This document shows, one piece after another, positions 27,727 to 38,019 of a stretch of 64,000 bases of DNA (its first letter is position 1; every line of letters begins with the position of its first letter). The position numbers were made by a program, and so were the translations under genes. This stretch comes from Puniceicoccaceae bacterium K14 (lineage in GTDB: Bacteria > Verrucomicrobiota > Verrucomicrobiia > Opitutales > Opitutaceae). The notes under the pieces are model-generated. The model was given only the letters and a program-made list of their open reading frames with translations. It did not search any database and was not told the origin of the DNA. The stretch covers positions 58,375 through 122,374 of the forward strand of contig JAKYXN010000006.1 in NCBI GenBank assembly GCA_022538095.1, read 5' to 3'.

Positions 27727-30700
27727 TTAGTCCAATGCCTCCACAGCATCATCTAAGGTCATTCGAATTGGAGTATTCTCGATCAAGACGGGCAAGCCTT
27801 CGGAATCGTGTTCTTCGTCTTTTTGAACGACAATCACAGTTTGAGCGTGATCAACCATGACGCCGAGCTTCTCTGGCGGAAATGCTAAGATCAGCTGAAG
27901 CCCAAAGCTACGAGCAAGGGTCAAACAATCAGCGATACCATCACTTGAAAGCTTCGAGAAAGCCTCATCCATCACAACTAATCCAAGACGATTCATGGAG
28001 CGCGATTGACTTGCGCTGCGGCTGTAGACACGCCGAAAAGCAGCGAGCATCGAAATAAAGAATGGTACCTGCCCCTCTCCGCCACTGAGGTTACCACCGC
28101 TACGACTCAGAGAAATGCCTTTAGTCATCTGCCTCCCTTCACTATCGTAGCCAACCGGAACTTTTACGATGTCATAGTTATGGTAGTTCCGGTAATCAAG
28201 TATTCGAGTCACCTTCTCCTTTGCACCCGACTCCGCGTTAACTGCAGCCATCAGTTCATCCATTGCAGTCTTGATACTGGATTCTTGCATGGCTTCGACC
28301 AGAGGATCTGTCCCTTCGAAACCAGAGTCCATTAGAGGCCAGATATTTCCATAATTTACAGTGTCCCGCCGCTGGCGGATCTCGTAACGATAGTTGCCAA
28401 TCGGTTGATTCATATGATGCCGGAGAGAACGAATCACTGTTTCGGCCTCATCTGCTCTTCGCTTCAATTCATTGAGTACCTGTTCCTCTAAGCGTCGCTG
28501 CCATTCATGCTGGCGGCTTTCCGCCTGACGTCGACTCTCAGCCAACTCAACGCACTCCAGCTGTCGAAGACGCTGATCCCAAGCCAAGTTATCTTCGTCC
28601 TCTATATTAAAATCTTGGTAATGTGGGTGCCTAATCCCACCGCTTGGATTGCTCGCCTCCTTTAGAGCCCGTCGCTCACTATTACGGTCCTTGCGACACT
28701 CGACACCTTCAGCATAAATATTCTTCAAATCTGCGTGCAGCGCATCGTAACGATCTACCCATGTATTCGCTAGCGCCATATATCGATCCTGTTGCTCGGC
28801 AAGCGATGTATCCAAAATTCCTTTAAAACGTCTGGATAGATCGACGCGACTGGCCTCTCTCTTGACGGCGAGTTCTTCGAGTCGACTTATCGCCTTGTCT
28901 CTCGCTTCGCGAGGAGCTGCGACTTCAATCTCAAAACCTGCCAAACGATCCTTAAGGGAACCTTGGCGCTCTATAACCCCATTTCGCTCCTGTTCTAGCT
29001 CTTGATGGAGCTCGACCCGCTCCAAACGTTCTGGAGTTTGAAGCAGTTTCAACGTCTCTTCATCCGTGCCAATCGTCCTTTCCAATTCTGAAATCCCACC
29101 AATTCCTTCAGTATTTTCAGGCTTCCTTGAGGATATTAAGCCTCTCTCTTGCCCAAGACTCAACCAGCCCTTAACATCTCGCAAACGCAAAGTCACTTGA
29201 TCCAGTTCCGACTGTTTATTGGTCTGTTCCTCAAGCAATCGCTCCTTCATCCGCTGCAGGCCGCGCGTCCCCAAGGTCAAAACGCGTCCTTCGGTTTCTA
29301 AACGACGCCGCACTGCTCCATCCTTAAAATATCCGTCTATTGACAAGGCTCTTGATGCACCGGAAACGTTAACCGCTTCGGCATTATCACAACAGACGAC
29401 ATCTCCAAAACAACTTAACAGGCGAGCCTTGGCTCCAGTATCAGCCACTTCCAATTTTGAGATGATAGAATCATTGGGGACCAACGCTTTTTCAGTTCCA
29501 GCTTCATTAGGATTCAGGATCGCCTCATCTGGACTCGGAGCCGTAGTGGATAGCGTATCAAGGGCTCGCTTATAGATCTCATTATTCGCACTCAAAATAG
29601 TCGAACGCTCAACATCCAAAAGCGATTCTAGCACGGGCCACCATACGTCAGCCTCAGCACGCACTTCCACCAAGCGTCCAAGCTGGGCTATCTTATCTCC
29701 CAACTCATCACGCAAGCGCTCAAAAAGTGGAAATGCCCCTGGTGTTTGTTTATTCTCAATACGCTTAAGATCTTTGTCGATTTCCTTGAGGCGTCGCCCA
29801 GCAGCGTCTTTCTGCTTCTCCAATGGTCGGAGATATTCATCCGTCAATCTTGAGATTTGATAAAAATGTTCAGGCATTTTTTGCAGCCGCTCTAGACCTT
29901 CAAGTTCACTGCAATCGCAAAATTGATCTACCTCCACAGCAGCCGTATCCAAAGTACCTGTCACTCCCTCAAGTCCCAATGATTGGCCATGTCTCAACCA
30001 ATCGACCCACACCCTTTGCCTAGCCTGCAAAAACTGGCTGACGGTTTGGCGTGCTTCGCGCAACTTGAGTAATCTCTCCCGATCACCTTCAATTTTTTCT
30101 TTGAGCGACTTAAGTTTCTCCGCCTCAGGATCTCCATGCAAAGAGGCCGCAGCCTCAGACAATCGCTTATTGAGCGACTCTAAACGTTTCTTTAGTTCGA
30201 CCTGTGTCTCTAGGTTTGTGCGATTTTGAGCTTCCAAACTTTTCACCTTCGCATCGTGGCTATCTCGTAACTGCTCCTGTTGCGCGACCTTGAGTATACA
30301 TTGAACATGCTCAGCAATAGCTGCTTCCTTGGCAGCTCCCTCGTAAGCAGCGTTACAGGAACTAATCTCACGTAGAAAACCAGCTTCGTGCTCTTGTTCT
30401 TCCAACCTTTGACGAACATCCTCATAGGCATGAAGCGACTCCCGTACCTCGGCCACATTCAAAGGACTCTCCTCAAGAATGAACTCTCGGATAAAGGTCT
30501 CGATATTTTCCTCTTGCTCAAATGCAATTGCTTTCGGAAAAGTCAAACGGAAGGACTTACTATCGAAATAGAGATGCCGAGCGGTGGCCATTTCTTCGAG
30601 GTAATCCTTCTGTCTCGAAAAAATAGCGTCTTTGCCGAAATCACGTCGTAACCAAGTGCGAAAACGCTCCTCGTCGAATAGCGTATCTCCTTCTTGGATA

Positions 30701-31131
30701 TGTCCATATTCGATTCGGTCCGGCACGCAGAAATGAGTTTTCTTTGCCTGCGCGGTCGCATTCGCGTATTCAATGCGAATTCCCCAAGTTTCTCTCGTTT
30801 CAGCCTGGGTTCCCTGAGCTGGCTTGGTGAACTCCAGAGCAATAATCGTCACGCCACTCCTTCTTAGAAAGTGCCGTTCCCCGTTATCCTCATAATTAGT
30901 ATCGCAAAGACAGTAACCCACCAGGTCGCGTCCGCGTGACTTCTTTCCACTGGCCGCACGATTGGCCTTCCAACCGTCACCCAGCATCACCTGTTGCATC
31001 AGGTCGAGGAGCGCTGATTTCCCTGTGCCGAATGCACCGGAAATTAGCGTCATGTCATCGACATCAATTATCTGGTTAAAACCATACCAGTTAATAGCGA
31101 TAATTCGGGTCAGTGAAATTCGTTGGCTCAT
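27727..31131 (-). CDS. jetC: Wadjet JetC SMC-like ATPase
   Basis: A 1134-residue SMC/MukB-like motor. Walker A GAFGTGKSA is at residues 32-40. Long coiled-coil arms fill the middle. The C-terminal head carries the signature SRSGGNLSGGEGQVPFF and Walker B LGLVVMDEAFSKLS. With JetA and JetB it forms the complex that extrudes small circular DNA. It overlaps jetB by four bases (ATGA). There is no frameshift across 3.4 kb. Confidence 0.95.
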   Translation of the reverse strand: MSQRISLTRIIAINWYGFNQIIDVDDMTLISGAFGTGKSALLDLMQQVMLGDGWKANRAASGKKSRGRDLVGYCLCDTNYEDNGERHFLRRSGVTIIALEFTKPAQGTQAETRETWGIRIEYANATAQAKKTHFCVPDRIEYGHIQEGDTLFDEERFRTWLRRDFGKDAIFSRQKDYLEEMATARHLYFDSKSFRLTFPKAIAFEQEENIETFIREFILEESPLNVAEVRESLHAYEDVRQRLEEQEHEAGFLREISSCNAAYEGAAKEAAIAEHVQCILKVAQQEQLRDSHDAKVKSLEAQNRTNLETQVELKKRLESLNKRLSEAAASLHGDPEAEKLKSLKEKIEGDRERLLKLREARQTVSQFLQARQRVWVDWLRHGQSLGLEGVTGTLDTAAVEVDQFCDCSELEGLERLQKMPEHFYQISRLTDEYLRPLEKQKDAAGRRLKEIDKDLKRIENKQTPGAFPLFERLRDELGDKIAQLGRLVEVRAEADVWWPVLESLLDVERSTILSANNEIYKRALDTLSTTAPSPDEAILNPNEAGTEKALVPNDSIISKLEVADTGAKARLLSCFGDVVCCDNAEAVNVSGASRALSIDGYFKDGAVRRRLETEGRVLTLGTRGLQRMKERLLEEQTNKQSELDQVTLRLRDVKGWLSLGQERGLISSRKPENTEGIGGISELERTIGTDEETLKLLQTPERLERVELHQELEQERNGVIERQGSLKDRLAGFEIEVAAPREARDKAISRLEELAVKREASRVDLSRRFKGILDTSLAEQQDRYMALANTWVDRYDALHADLKNIYAEGVECRKDRNSERRALKEASNPSGGIRHPHYQDFNIEDEDNLAWDQRLRQLECVELAESRRQAESRQHEWQRRLEEQVLNELKRRADEAETVIRSLRHHMNQPIGNYRYEIRQRRDTVNYGNIWPLMDSGFEGTDPLVEAMQESSIKTAMDELMAAVNAESGAKEKVTRILDYRNYHNYDIVKVPVGYDSEGRQMTKGISLSRSGGNLSGGEGQVPFFISMLAAFRRVYSRSASQSRSMNRLGLVVMDEAFSKLSSDGIADCLTLARSFGLQLILAFPPEKLGVMVDHAQTVIVVQKDEEHDSEGLPVLIENTPIRMTLDDAVEALD

Positions 31132-31775
31132 AACGATGCTACCTCCTCTTCTTCGCCATCTCCCGAGGACTCCGAACCATCACGATAGAGTTCACATTGA
31201 TCCTTCCAAGCAGTCACATCCTCAAAAGGAATGGTTCGCTGCAACGTTGGTAGAATTTCCAGGCTGACCTCATCAAACGTTTCCGCATCGTTTGCCCGCT
31301 GCATTCGAATTAAGCGGTGCCGCCGGAACTTCTGCAAAATGGGTTTTAGCTGCCCTTCATTGGGTGGCTGGATGTCTTCGAAGAAGATCTTCAACTTCTC
31401 CCACAAATCTTTCACAGAAAGGAAGACGCCGTGCGTAACGCTTTCCATCCGGATGTCATGGTAACATCGCCAAAGTGTGAGCAGCACCAGAGTCTCCGCC
31501 TTATTGAAACGCCCCGAAAGACCACCGGCGTTATCCATCGGGCGCAATTGTATGATCGGAGCATCCGGATCAAAAAACACCGACATCCTAATCACGGCAA
31601 AATACGACTCGATCTCACTCCCCAAATCATTTCGGGCCAGCAAATAAAGCTGCCGTTCACGCCCCTCGTCGCCAATCAACGCGTTATGAGCCAAAAGACG
31701 GGTGAGAATTTCAGTAAACGCTTCGCGATCTTCTTGCGGAATATGTTCCAAGTGCTCTGGCCAAGGTAATGACAT
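31128..31775 (-). CDS. jetB: Wadjet JetB (DUF4194, MukE-like)
   Basis: A 215-residue winged-helix protein of the DUF4194/MksE type, which bridges the JetA kleisin and the JetC heads. The segments HNALIGDEGRERQLYLLARN and ETLVLLTLWRCYHD are typical. It lies eight bases after jetA and overlaps jetC by four bases, as in type I Wadjet operons. The acidic C-terminus (DGEEEEVASL) is specific to this copy. Confidence 0.9.
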   Translation of the reverse strand: MSLPWPEHLEHIPQEDREAFTEILTRLLAHNALIGDEGRERQLYLLARNDLGSEIESYFAVIRMSVFFDPDAPIIQLRPMDNAGGLSGRFNKAETLVLLTLWRCYHDIRMESVTHGVFLSVKDLWEKLKIFFEDIQPPNEGQLKPILQKFRRHRLIRMQRANDAETFDEVSLEILPTLQRTIPFEDVTAWKDQCELYRDGSESSGDGEEEEVASL

Positions 31776-31783
31776 AATCGATT

Positions 31784-33277
31784 TTAACGAATTCGTTCGA
31801 TGGTAATACGTTCTAGTCTTAATTTCCCTATATCATCCGTTTGGATACGCTCAGGAGCGATGCAACCGCTTTTTCGTTCGTTGCGGATACGCCACTTGAC
31901 GAGCTTTGAAGATCGCCGCACAGGCGCGCGATCAAAGGTGAGCACTGCAAGGAAATCCAACAGTTCCTCTTGCGTTTGAAGAGCCAGTGATTCACTTGAG
32001 AGCTGGTCGCCCTTATTCGGCAGATAGCGATTCACAAAGCGTGAAGCCCTTTGCGGTGTAAGTGCCAGAAGCGTTTGCTTCCGCAAAGCAGCCTTCGCTT
32101 TACTCGCATCCTGATTCACCTTCGGTGCGCGAGCCTCCAGACTAACTGGCAATCGCTTGGACCGTGCTGGAGCCAAAGCATCCCGACCATAGAGAACCTC
32201 ACAGTTCACTGTCCGAAATAGCATGCCCGGTTCATGTGCTAGATCGGAAAACTTTTTTCCCGCATATGCCCGTCCTGCCTGATCGCAATAAGCTTTCACC
32301 TGTTCGGGCCAAGGCCCACGCATCTCCGTTTGATAACGATAGCGAGCTGCCGAAAGATTGCTAAACTCCGCCATGCGAGCATCGATCTGTCGTGCGATCT
32401 GTGGAATGCTCCCTAGCCGTGAAGCCAGTCGATTTAGCCACGCCTCCGACTGAATATACGCTACGTCTAAATCAAGGCGTGAGTGAGCGATTAAGCCCTC
32501 GACCAAACGTTCCTTTACAAAAGGATCCGCTGTCAATTCGTCCAGCACGCTACGCGCTTTTTCAATACGAGGCAATAAACCGGATTCGCGCAAAGCATCA
32601 TAACATAGCATGTGTTCGCCTGCATGGAAGTCGTCGAGAAAGCGCTTCAACGTTTCTTGTGCTGAATCACTCTGACGTTGGGCCGTCTCGTGCTCACGTA
32701 TGAGCGTCTCCACAGCGTGCATTTGATTCAGTGCACGTTCGCTACGCTCCAAAAAGTCTTTCAACTTTGACCGCAAAGCATCGCCATCCATTGCTTTTGG
32801 ATCGAAGGCCCCATCTGCTAAAATCTCCTGACAAAGCGAGCGCAATCCCACTCCAAAATCCGTCAATTCCTCGGGACGGTTTTCCGCTAAATCAGTTAAC
32901 GCACTCAGCAACAAACGCAACTGCGGCGCTATCAGGATGGTTTGCTCCGAAAGACTGACTCTTCGCTCGGTAATCCAGTGAGCTTCCAGCAACTTGTTAA
33001 AAAGCTGCGTCGCTTTTTGCTTTGGGTCGCGAGCAAGCCCACCTTCATCTTCACCAAGCTCCACATTTGGATGCCGATCTATTACCTCCCGGATCAATAT
33101 CCGGGCTTCGGAACGGTCCAATTGTCCCGTTTCCAATGCAGCCTCTACTAAACGCGTCGCGCAATCCACATATATCGGCGCACTCGGTCGCGCCAAGGGA
33201 CGAAAAAATCCACCATTGAAAAGCGGACCAAGCCGCTGACCAAGAGAGTGTATCTGATTGTTAGAGACATCTTCCAT
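31784..33277 (-). CDS. jetA: Wadjet JetA (DUF3375, MukF/kleisin-like)
   Basis: A 497-residue kleisin subunit. The N-terminal winged helix (NGGFFRPLARPSAPIYVDC) and long helical middle match DUF3375 of type I Wadjet. It links the two JetC heads and binds JetB. It is first of the four jet genes and follows the OLD gene after 67 bases without a visible terminator, so it may share the upstream promoter or have its own in that gap. Confidence 0.92.
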   Translation of the reverse strand: MEDVSNNQIHSLGQRLGPLFNGGFFRPLARPSAPIYVDCATRLVEAALETGQLDRSEARILIREVIDRHPNVELGEDEGGLARDPKQKATQLFNKLLEAHWITERRVSLSEQTILIAPQLRLLLSALTDLAENRPEELTDFGVGLRSLCQEILADGAFDPKAMDGDALRSKLKDFLERSERALNQMHAVETLIREHETAQRQSDSAQETLKRFLDDFHAGEHMLCYDALRESGLLPRIEKARSVLDELTADPFVKERLVEGLIAHSRLDLDVAYIQSEAWLNRLASRLGSIPQIARQIDARMAEFSNLSAARYRYQTEMRGPWPEQVKAYCDQAGRAYAGKKFSDLAHEPGMLFRTVNCEVLYGRDALAPARSKRLPVSLEARAPKVNQDASKAKAALRKQTLLALTPQRASRFVNRYLPNKGDQLSSESLALQTQEELLDFLAVLTFDRAPVRRSSKLVKWRIRNERKSGCIAPERIQTDDIGKLRLERITIERIR

Positions 33278-33344
33278 TTACGCTGTCTTTCTTGGCACTG
33301 ACGACTCAATACAATGAAGAATACGATGTAACCGAATATCCACT

Positions 33345-35324
33345 TTACGAACCTTCTTCCGAGTTTGCTACTTTATGCAGGCAAGTTTTTCCCCAAGAAA
33401 CTTGAACAGCTTTGCGCAGCATTTTCTCTATCGTTGGTGGGATTTCTGGCGGCGTCTTTTCGACAAGTTTTCGTGCCGTGTAACGCGCAATCAACGGCTT
33501 GCCACTAGACTTACCTAATCCCAGAAATTGTTTAGCTTCGGTCTTCAGAGAAGCTGCATCGGCTATTTCTGGGGCAAGGTCTTTTTCCCAAGTTTGCTTA
33601 AAACATGAGAAGTTCCCTTCCACTATTACCGACGCAGGTTCACTTTCATCATATCCGCAAAGAGACAACAGCTCTTTAGACTTTTTGATGATTTCCGCAT
33701 CACTATTTCCTGTATCATAATCAAACAGAAGATAGCATGGAATTCTAAGTTCATTAAATATTCGATACAAGCGATCCATCGGACCTTTACCTCCACATTC
33801 AACAACACTTATCCCCTGCGAATCCAAATTTAACCCCTCAATCGCGTTCGCGTAAATAGGAAGACTATACTCCTCAGTAGCTCCTTCCACCAGAATGATC
33901 TTGGTCGCAAAAAAGCCTTCGCTTCTTCTCGGATTGTAAGCATGCGAGTATAAATCACGAATAGATTGTTCGGATATTTTTTCCTTTAAATTCGGATTAC
34001 GCGACACGACGTCATCAATAAGCTCTTGGACGGAAAGCTGATATGCCGTAGAGCTTCTATCCCCATTAGAACCGATTTCAGTTTCTAGCCGAATGACTTC
34101 GTCAAAATATGAAACATCGACCAATAAAGATGAGTGGGTCGAATACATTACTTGTGCAGACTGATCAGCGAGAGCCTTAAATACGCTCCGTATCGTTCGC
34201 TGTGCCAATGGGTGCATATAAAGCTCTGGCTCTTCAACAGCCAAAAAGATGGACCTATGTGAATCCTTGTCTCCGTCTTCTGCCATAAACTCGGCATATC
34301 GACGAAGGATTGTGAATATTACAGCCCTTTGTAAACCATGCCCTTTATTTTCAATAGCATTGCGAAATCCATCATTCACAAACAGTTTGGGGGAAGTGAG
34401 AATCGTCTCCAATGTAGGCGCTTCAAATTCTATTTCCAAATCCACATCTTTGAAGAAATCTCCTAATAATGTATTCAAGCGATCTTCAGCTTTTTTAATT
34501 GGTTCTACGCGTTTTTCTCCACCAGATCGATTCATCTGCAAAGCCAGATTTTTTAGCATTAAATCGATCTCTTTCTTTTTATCGTCAGCTACAGAATCGA
34601 TAACCGCATAAAGCAGCTTTCCAAATGGACTCGACTTAGTCCCTTTAGATTCGTCGCCAATATCGCGAACAGCTGGGACCAAGACAAAGAAGGGAAGTGT
34701 CTTTTTTAGGACATTCGCATAGCCTTTAGGGTTCGCAATCCAATCTGACTTCATTGGAATTTGATCCTTATGATCTTCAATGAATTTCTCAGCGAAGCCT
34801 TTCCATGCTCCAACTGCTGGCTTGGTTGATCCAAGCTGAATTGCAAAATCATGCTCTCCAATTTTTAATTGATCTTTATCTTTCCACCACTCCGCGATTC
34901 GCGTTCCACTGATCGCCGAATCCCTCAACCACTCTACCTCAGGAATTTGTTTTCGATATTCTTGTCCAATCTTAATTTTACTCTCGGTGTCGTCGCTATC
35001 GCCAGCAGAGTCTTCAGCCCCCATCTTTGCAGTCCTAGCGACAACGAAAGATTCACCATCGAGACAACCGGAAAGAGATTCAGTTTCCCATTCAGTCAGC
35101 TCGAAAAACTCCGCTTCCACACGAATTTCTAGACTTGTATCACGATTCCAGAACGAATCTTCATTTAGCGATCGCGTGCTCGGATTAAACAAAAAATCGA
35201 GCGCTTTTAATATCGTCGACTTTCCTGCATTATTGCTTCCGACAAGGGCATGGAGATCCCCAAGCTCGAGTGTTATATTTTTACATGACTTGAAGTTTTG
35301 GATGCATATTTTGTTTAATTTCAT
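33345..35324 (-). CDS. OLD-family ATPase with C-terminal TOPRIM nuclease
   Basis: A 659-residue protein. The N-terminal ABC-type ATPase has Walker A GSNNAGKST (residues 29-37), a Walker B-like LAVEEPELYMHP and the histidine switch YSTHSSLLVD. The TOPRIM starts near residue 480 with ILVEGATEEY and continues with VVECGGKGPMD and LLFDYDTGNSD. This is the layout of OLD nucleases such as GajA. There is no UvrD-like GajB beside it. The gene begins four bases after the SbcC-like gene, so it is best read as the third subunit of that module. Confidence 0.9.
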   Translation of the reverse strand: MKLNKICIQNFKSCKNITLELGDLHALVGSNNAGKSTILKALDFLFNPSTRSLNEDSFWNRDTSLEIRVEAEFFELTEWETESLSGCLDGESFVVARTAKMGAEDSAGDSDDTESKIKIGQEYRKQIPEVEWLRDSAISGTRIAEWWKDKDQLKIGEHDFAIQLGSTKPAVGAWKGFAEKFIEDHKDQIPMKSDWIANPKGYANVLKKTLPFFVLVPAVRDIGDESKGTKSSPFGKLLYAVIDSVADDKKKEIDLMLKNLALQMNRSGGEKRVEPIKKAEDRLNTLLGDFFKDVDLEIEFEAPTLETILTSPKLFVNDGFRNAIENKGHGLQRAVIFTILRRYAEFMAEDGDKDSHRSIFLAVEEPELYMHPLAQRTIRSVFKALADQSAQVMYSTHSSLLVDVSYFDEVIRLETEIGSNGDRSSTAYQLSVQELIDDVVSRNPNLKEKISEQSIRDLYSHAYNPRRSEGFFATKIILVEGATEEYSLPIYANAIEGLNLDSQGISVVECGGKGPMDRLYRIFNELRIPCYLLFDYDTGNSDAEIIKKSKELLSLCGYDESEPASVIVEGNFSCFKQTWEKDLAPEIADAASLKTEAKQFLGLGKSSGKPLIARYTARKLVEKTPPEIPPTIEKMLRKAVQVSWGKTCLHKVANSEEGS

Positions 35325-35328
35325 AGAG

Positions 35329-38019
35329 TCAGATTCCTAGTTTCACGAAAGTTGCCTGCTCTAATCCTCGGTAGCGTTCAGGATGACAGGTGAGAATAAT
35401 GACCTGCAGCCTGTCGGAGACTTCTTCGAGTAAGCTTAAGAGTCGAGCTAAACGACCTGAGTCGGTGGCGTTAAGGACATCATCGAGCACAACGAGTTGT
35501 CGTTGGTCTTTGGCCAGGACGTCCGCCAAAGCAAGGCGGGCAATTAGAAAGAGCTGCTCTAGCTCACCCCCGGAAAGATTCGATAAAGCAACAGGATCGG
35601 TTGATAGTTCCGGAGTAATCGCTTCGGGTACAAACTCACCGGTAAGCTTGAGCTCTCCTAAACGAGGGCCAACCACTCTGGAGAGCATTCGAGACGCGCT
35701 GCGTTCAACTGGAGCTGAAACACTCGCTATCACTCTAGATCTGCACTCACTAACAGTGCCATGAAGCAGCTTAAGAGCATCCATGCGTATAGACTCTTGC
35801 GCGATCCGATTCTCTAGCTCGACGAGTTCTTCCTCAGCTGCGATCAACTTCGAGTAAGTTCCTTCCGCAGACAAACTTTGCAGCTGCCCTTCGGCGGTTT
35901 TCTCCGCGTCGCGAGCACTCGCTTCGGTTTGTTCAAGCGCGGTTCGCTGTTTCTCCAGCTTTTTAAGATCGCGGTGTGGATCTCCTGGAATTTCCTTCAA
36001 GGAGGCCTCGGCTTGATCTGCGGCTGCTTTGGCTGCCTGCCAAGACATCAACGCATCTGAAATAGCTTTTTCGCGGGCCTCATCCGACAAACCACCGTCC
36101 AACAACTCTTCGATGCGTTTTTTCGCTGTATCCAGTCCAGCTTGCTGGACTTTAAGTTCGGCCTGTCCTTCGTTCAGATTTTTCTCTGAGGCACTCAACG
36201 AAATCTGAGCTTGTTCATAAGCACCTTCTGATTCCGCAATCGTATCGTTGATTTTAAGGCTTAAGCTCTCGAAGTCTTTCTGAAGCTTGCTTAGGACCGG
36301 AGCCTCTTTTTTCCAATCGCCGTACTGCTTTTCAATTTCTGCGATACGTGCTTTCGCTTCGGCATGCTCTTGCTTCAGCGTTTCGATCGATTCCCTATCG
36401 AGGAGTGTATCCATGCGCTCTTCTAGAGCCTCAATGGACCGTTCAATCGCATCGGCTTCGTCTCGAAGTGTTTGAAGTCTTTCGAGATCATCAGTTCCAA
36501 AGGGCTGGCAAAGCTTCTCTATTTCTCCGAGGGCCTCTTCCAGCGTCTTGCGATGCTTTTCAGCACTACCCTCCGGGCCAGAAGCGCGGATTGCTCCAAA
36601 TCCGTTCACATGAATTTCTACCAATGCATCCCCCGAAAAAGAAGCCGTTTCTTCAGGTCCTACGGAATGCTTAGAACTATCCGTAAGATCTTCAACCGCA
36701 ATCGAGTTTTCCGGCGAGATAGAAAGATGAATTTGGGAGGCAGAAAGCGCAGCCTTTGCTGCATCGCGTTTAGCCGCTAAATTGCGTAATTTTTTTAGAA
36801 CCTTGCTTTCGGGTGCCACACATCGGGTGCGCTTTTGCTTGAACACCTCTAATTCCTTTTGGATAGCATCCAGTTTATTGATACGTTTATTGTGAGCATC
36901 TACCAACGCTTGCTGATCTAAATAGGCACGAGCCCTATCAATAGCCTTTTGCGCTTCGCTAATGCTTGATCGCTTGTTACGGGCAGACTCTCGCTCTGAA
37001 CGTTTCTTATCAAGTCGTTCACGGGCGGACTTGGTTTCCTTTTCCAAACCCGCTTCGCTGTCTTGCAAAATTGCAGCCGTTTTTTCGTTCGATGCAATTT
37101 GCTCGCGAAGCGTTTTGATCTGAAGAAAACTGTTATTGAAATCGTCGTAGCGCTTTTTGGCTAACGACTCGGTTTCCCGCTTGTTGGACTGCTCGGATTT
37201 CAGTTTGTCGAAACGCTCAACCGATGCGCGCATTTCATCGACTGTTTCACGCGTCGCGTCGGCTTCACGTCGAGCCTGCAATCGACGGTGTCTAGCATCG
37301 TCGACAGAATGGGCCGCCTCTTCAAACGCTTGATGCTTTTGACGCAACTCCAAGAGCTGTGACCGAATTTCAACCTCACGCTCCTGCAAGTTAACGATCG
37401 GGGCCGCAAACTTACCTTTCTTGTAGCCTCCTTTGCTTGTGAAATACTCTAAGAATCGAGCCTCAATCTGTTCTTCGATTTGCCCACCGCTTTCGCCAGA
37501 CATCTGAATACCCAATGCAGCACGCAAACGTTCGTTTGCACTACCGGAGATTTTATCGATAGCAAGCTCTCCTTGAGGAGCCCAAAGAACTTGAGCGAGT
37601 CCCCAATGCTCTTGTTTTGAGAGCCCACGGCCTGGTGCTTCAGCGGCAAGAATTTCACGAATTTTCGTATCCGCATTTCGACTATCCGCAATAGGCTGGA
37701 ATTTACCGTCTTCCAATCGTGAGAGCTTTGAAGATGCACCGCTTAGAAAAGTCTTCTCCACACGATAGGTCTCAGAGCCCTCGGCGAATTCAATCACAAC
37801 GGATGGCGTTAGATCACGTCCCCAAGGTCGAACAGATTCGATCTCGTTACCTTTAACATGATGAACATCAAAAAGCCCCCTGCGCATGGCCTCAAACAAA
37901 GATGACTTTCCCGTTCCATTCGGCGCATGAATAACATTCAACCCATCCGAAAAGGGACCCAGCTCGACTGCGCCGAGTAAACTACGCCAGTTTGTAACTG
38001 CGATACGTTTCAGAATCAT
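35329..38019 (-). CDS. SbcC/Rad50-like ATPase without a zinc hook
   Basis: An 896-residue Rad50-type protein. Walker A APNGTGKSS is at residues 32-40. Antiparallel coiled coils span about 190-740. The C-terminal head has NLSGGELEQLFLIARLAL, Walker B LVVLDDVLNATDSG and ILTCHPERY. No CxxC hook is seen: cysteines near the middle are isolated (RTRCVAPE, EKLCQPFG). In this it resembles B. subtilis YhaN more than SbcC. It overlaps the SbcD-like gene by four bases. It would form a nuclease-ATPase complex that processes DNA ends. Confidence 0.88.
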   Translation of the reverse strand: MILKRIAVTNWRSLLGAVELGPFSDGLNVIHAPNGTGKSSLFEAMRRGLFDVHHVKGNEIESVRPWGRDLTPSVVIEFAEGSETYRVEKTFLSGASSKLSRLEDGKFQPIADSRNADTKIREILAAEAPGRGLSKQEHWGLAQVLWAPQGELAIDKISGSANERLRAALGIQMSGESGGQIEEQIEARFLEYFTSKGGYKKGKFAAPIVNLQEREVEIRSQLLELRQKHQAFEEAAHSVDDARHRRLQARREADATRETVDEMRASVERFDKLKSEQSNKRETESLAKKRYDDFNNSFLQIKTLREQIASNEKTAAILQDSEAGLEKETKSARERLDKKRSERESARNKRSSISEAQKAIDRARAYLDQQALVDAHNKRINKLDAIQKELEVFKQKRTRCVAPESKVLKKLRNLAAKRDAAKAALSASQIHLSISPENSIAVEDLTDSSKHSVGPEETASFSGDALVEIHVNGFGAIRASGPEGSAEKHRKTLEEALGEIEKLCQPFGTDDLERLQTLRDEADAIERSIEALEERMDTLLDRESIETLKQEHAEAKARIAEIEKQYGDWKKEAPVLSKLQKDFESLSLKINDTIAESEGAYEQAQISLSASEKNLNEGQAELKVQQAGLDTAKKRIEELLDGGLSDEAREKAISDALMSWQAAKAAADQAEASLKEIPGDPHRDLKKLEKQRTALEQTEASARDAEKTAEGQLQSLSAEGTYSKLIAAEEELVELENRIAQESIRMDALKLLHGTVSECRSRVIASVSAPVERSASRMLSRVVGPRLGELKLTGEFVPEAITPELSTDPVALSNLSGGELEQLFLIARLALADVLAKDQRQLVVLDDVLNATDSGRLARLLSLLEEVSDRLQVIILTCHPERYRGLEQATFVKLGI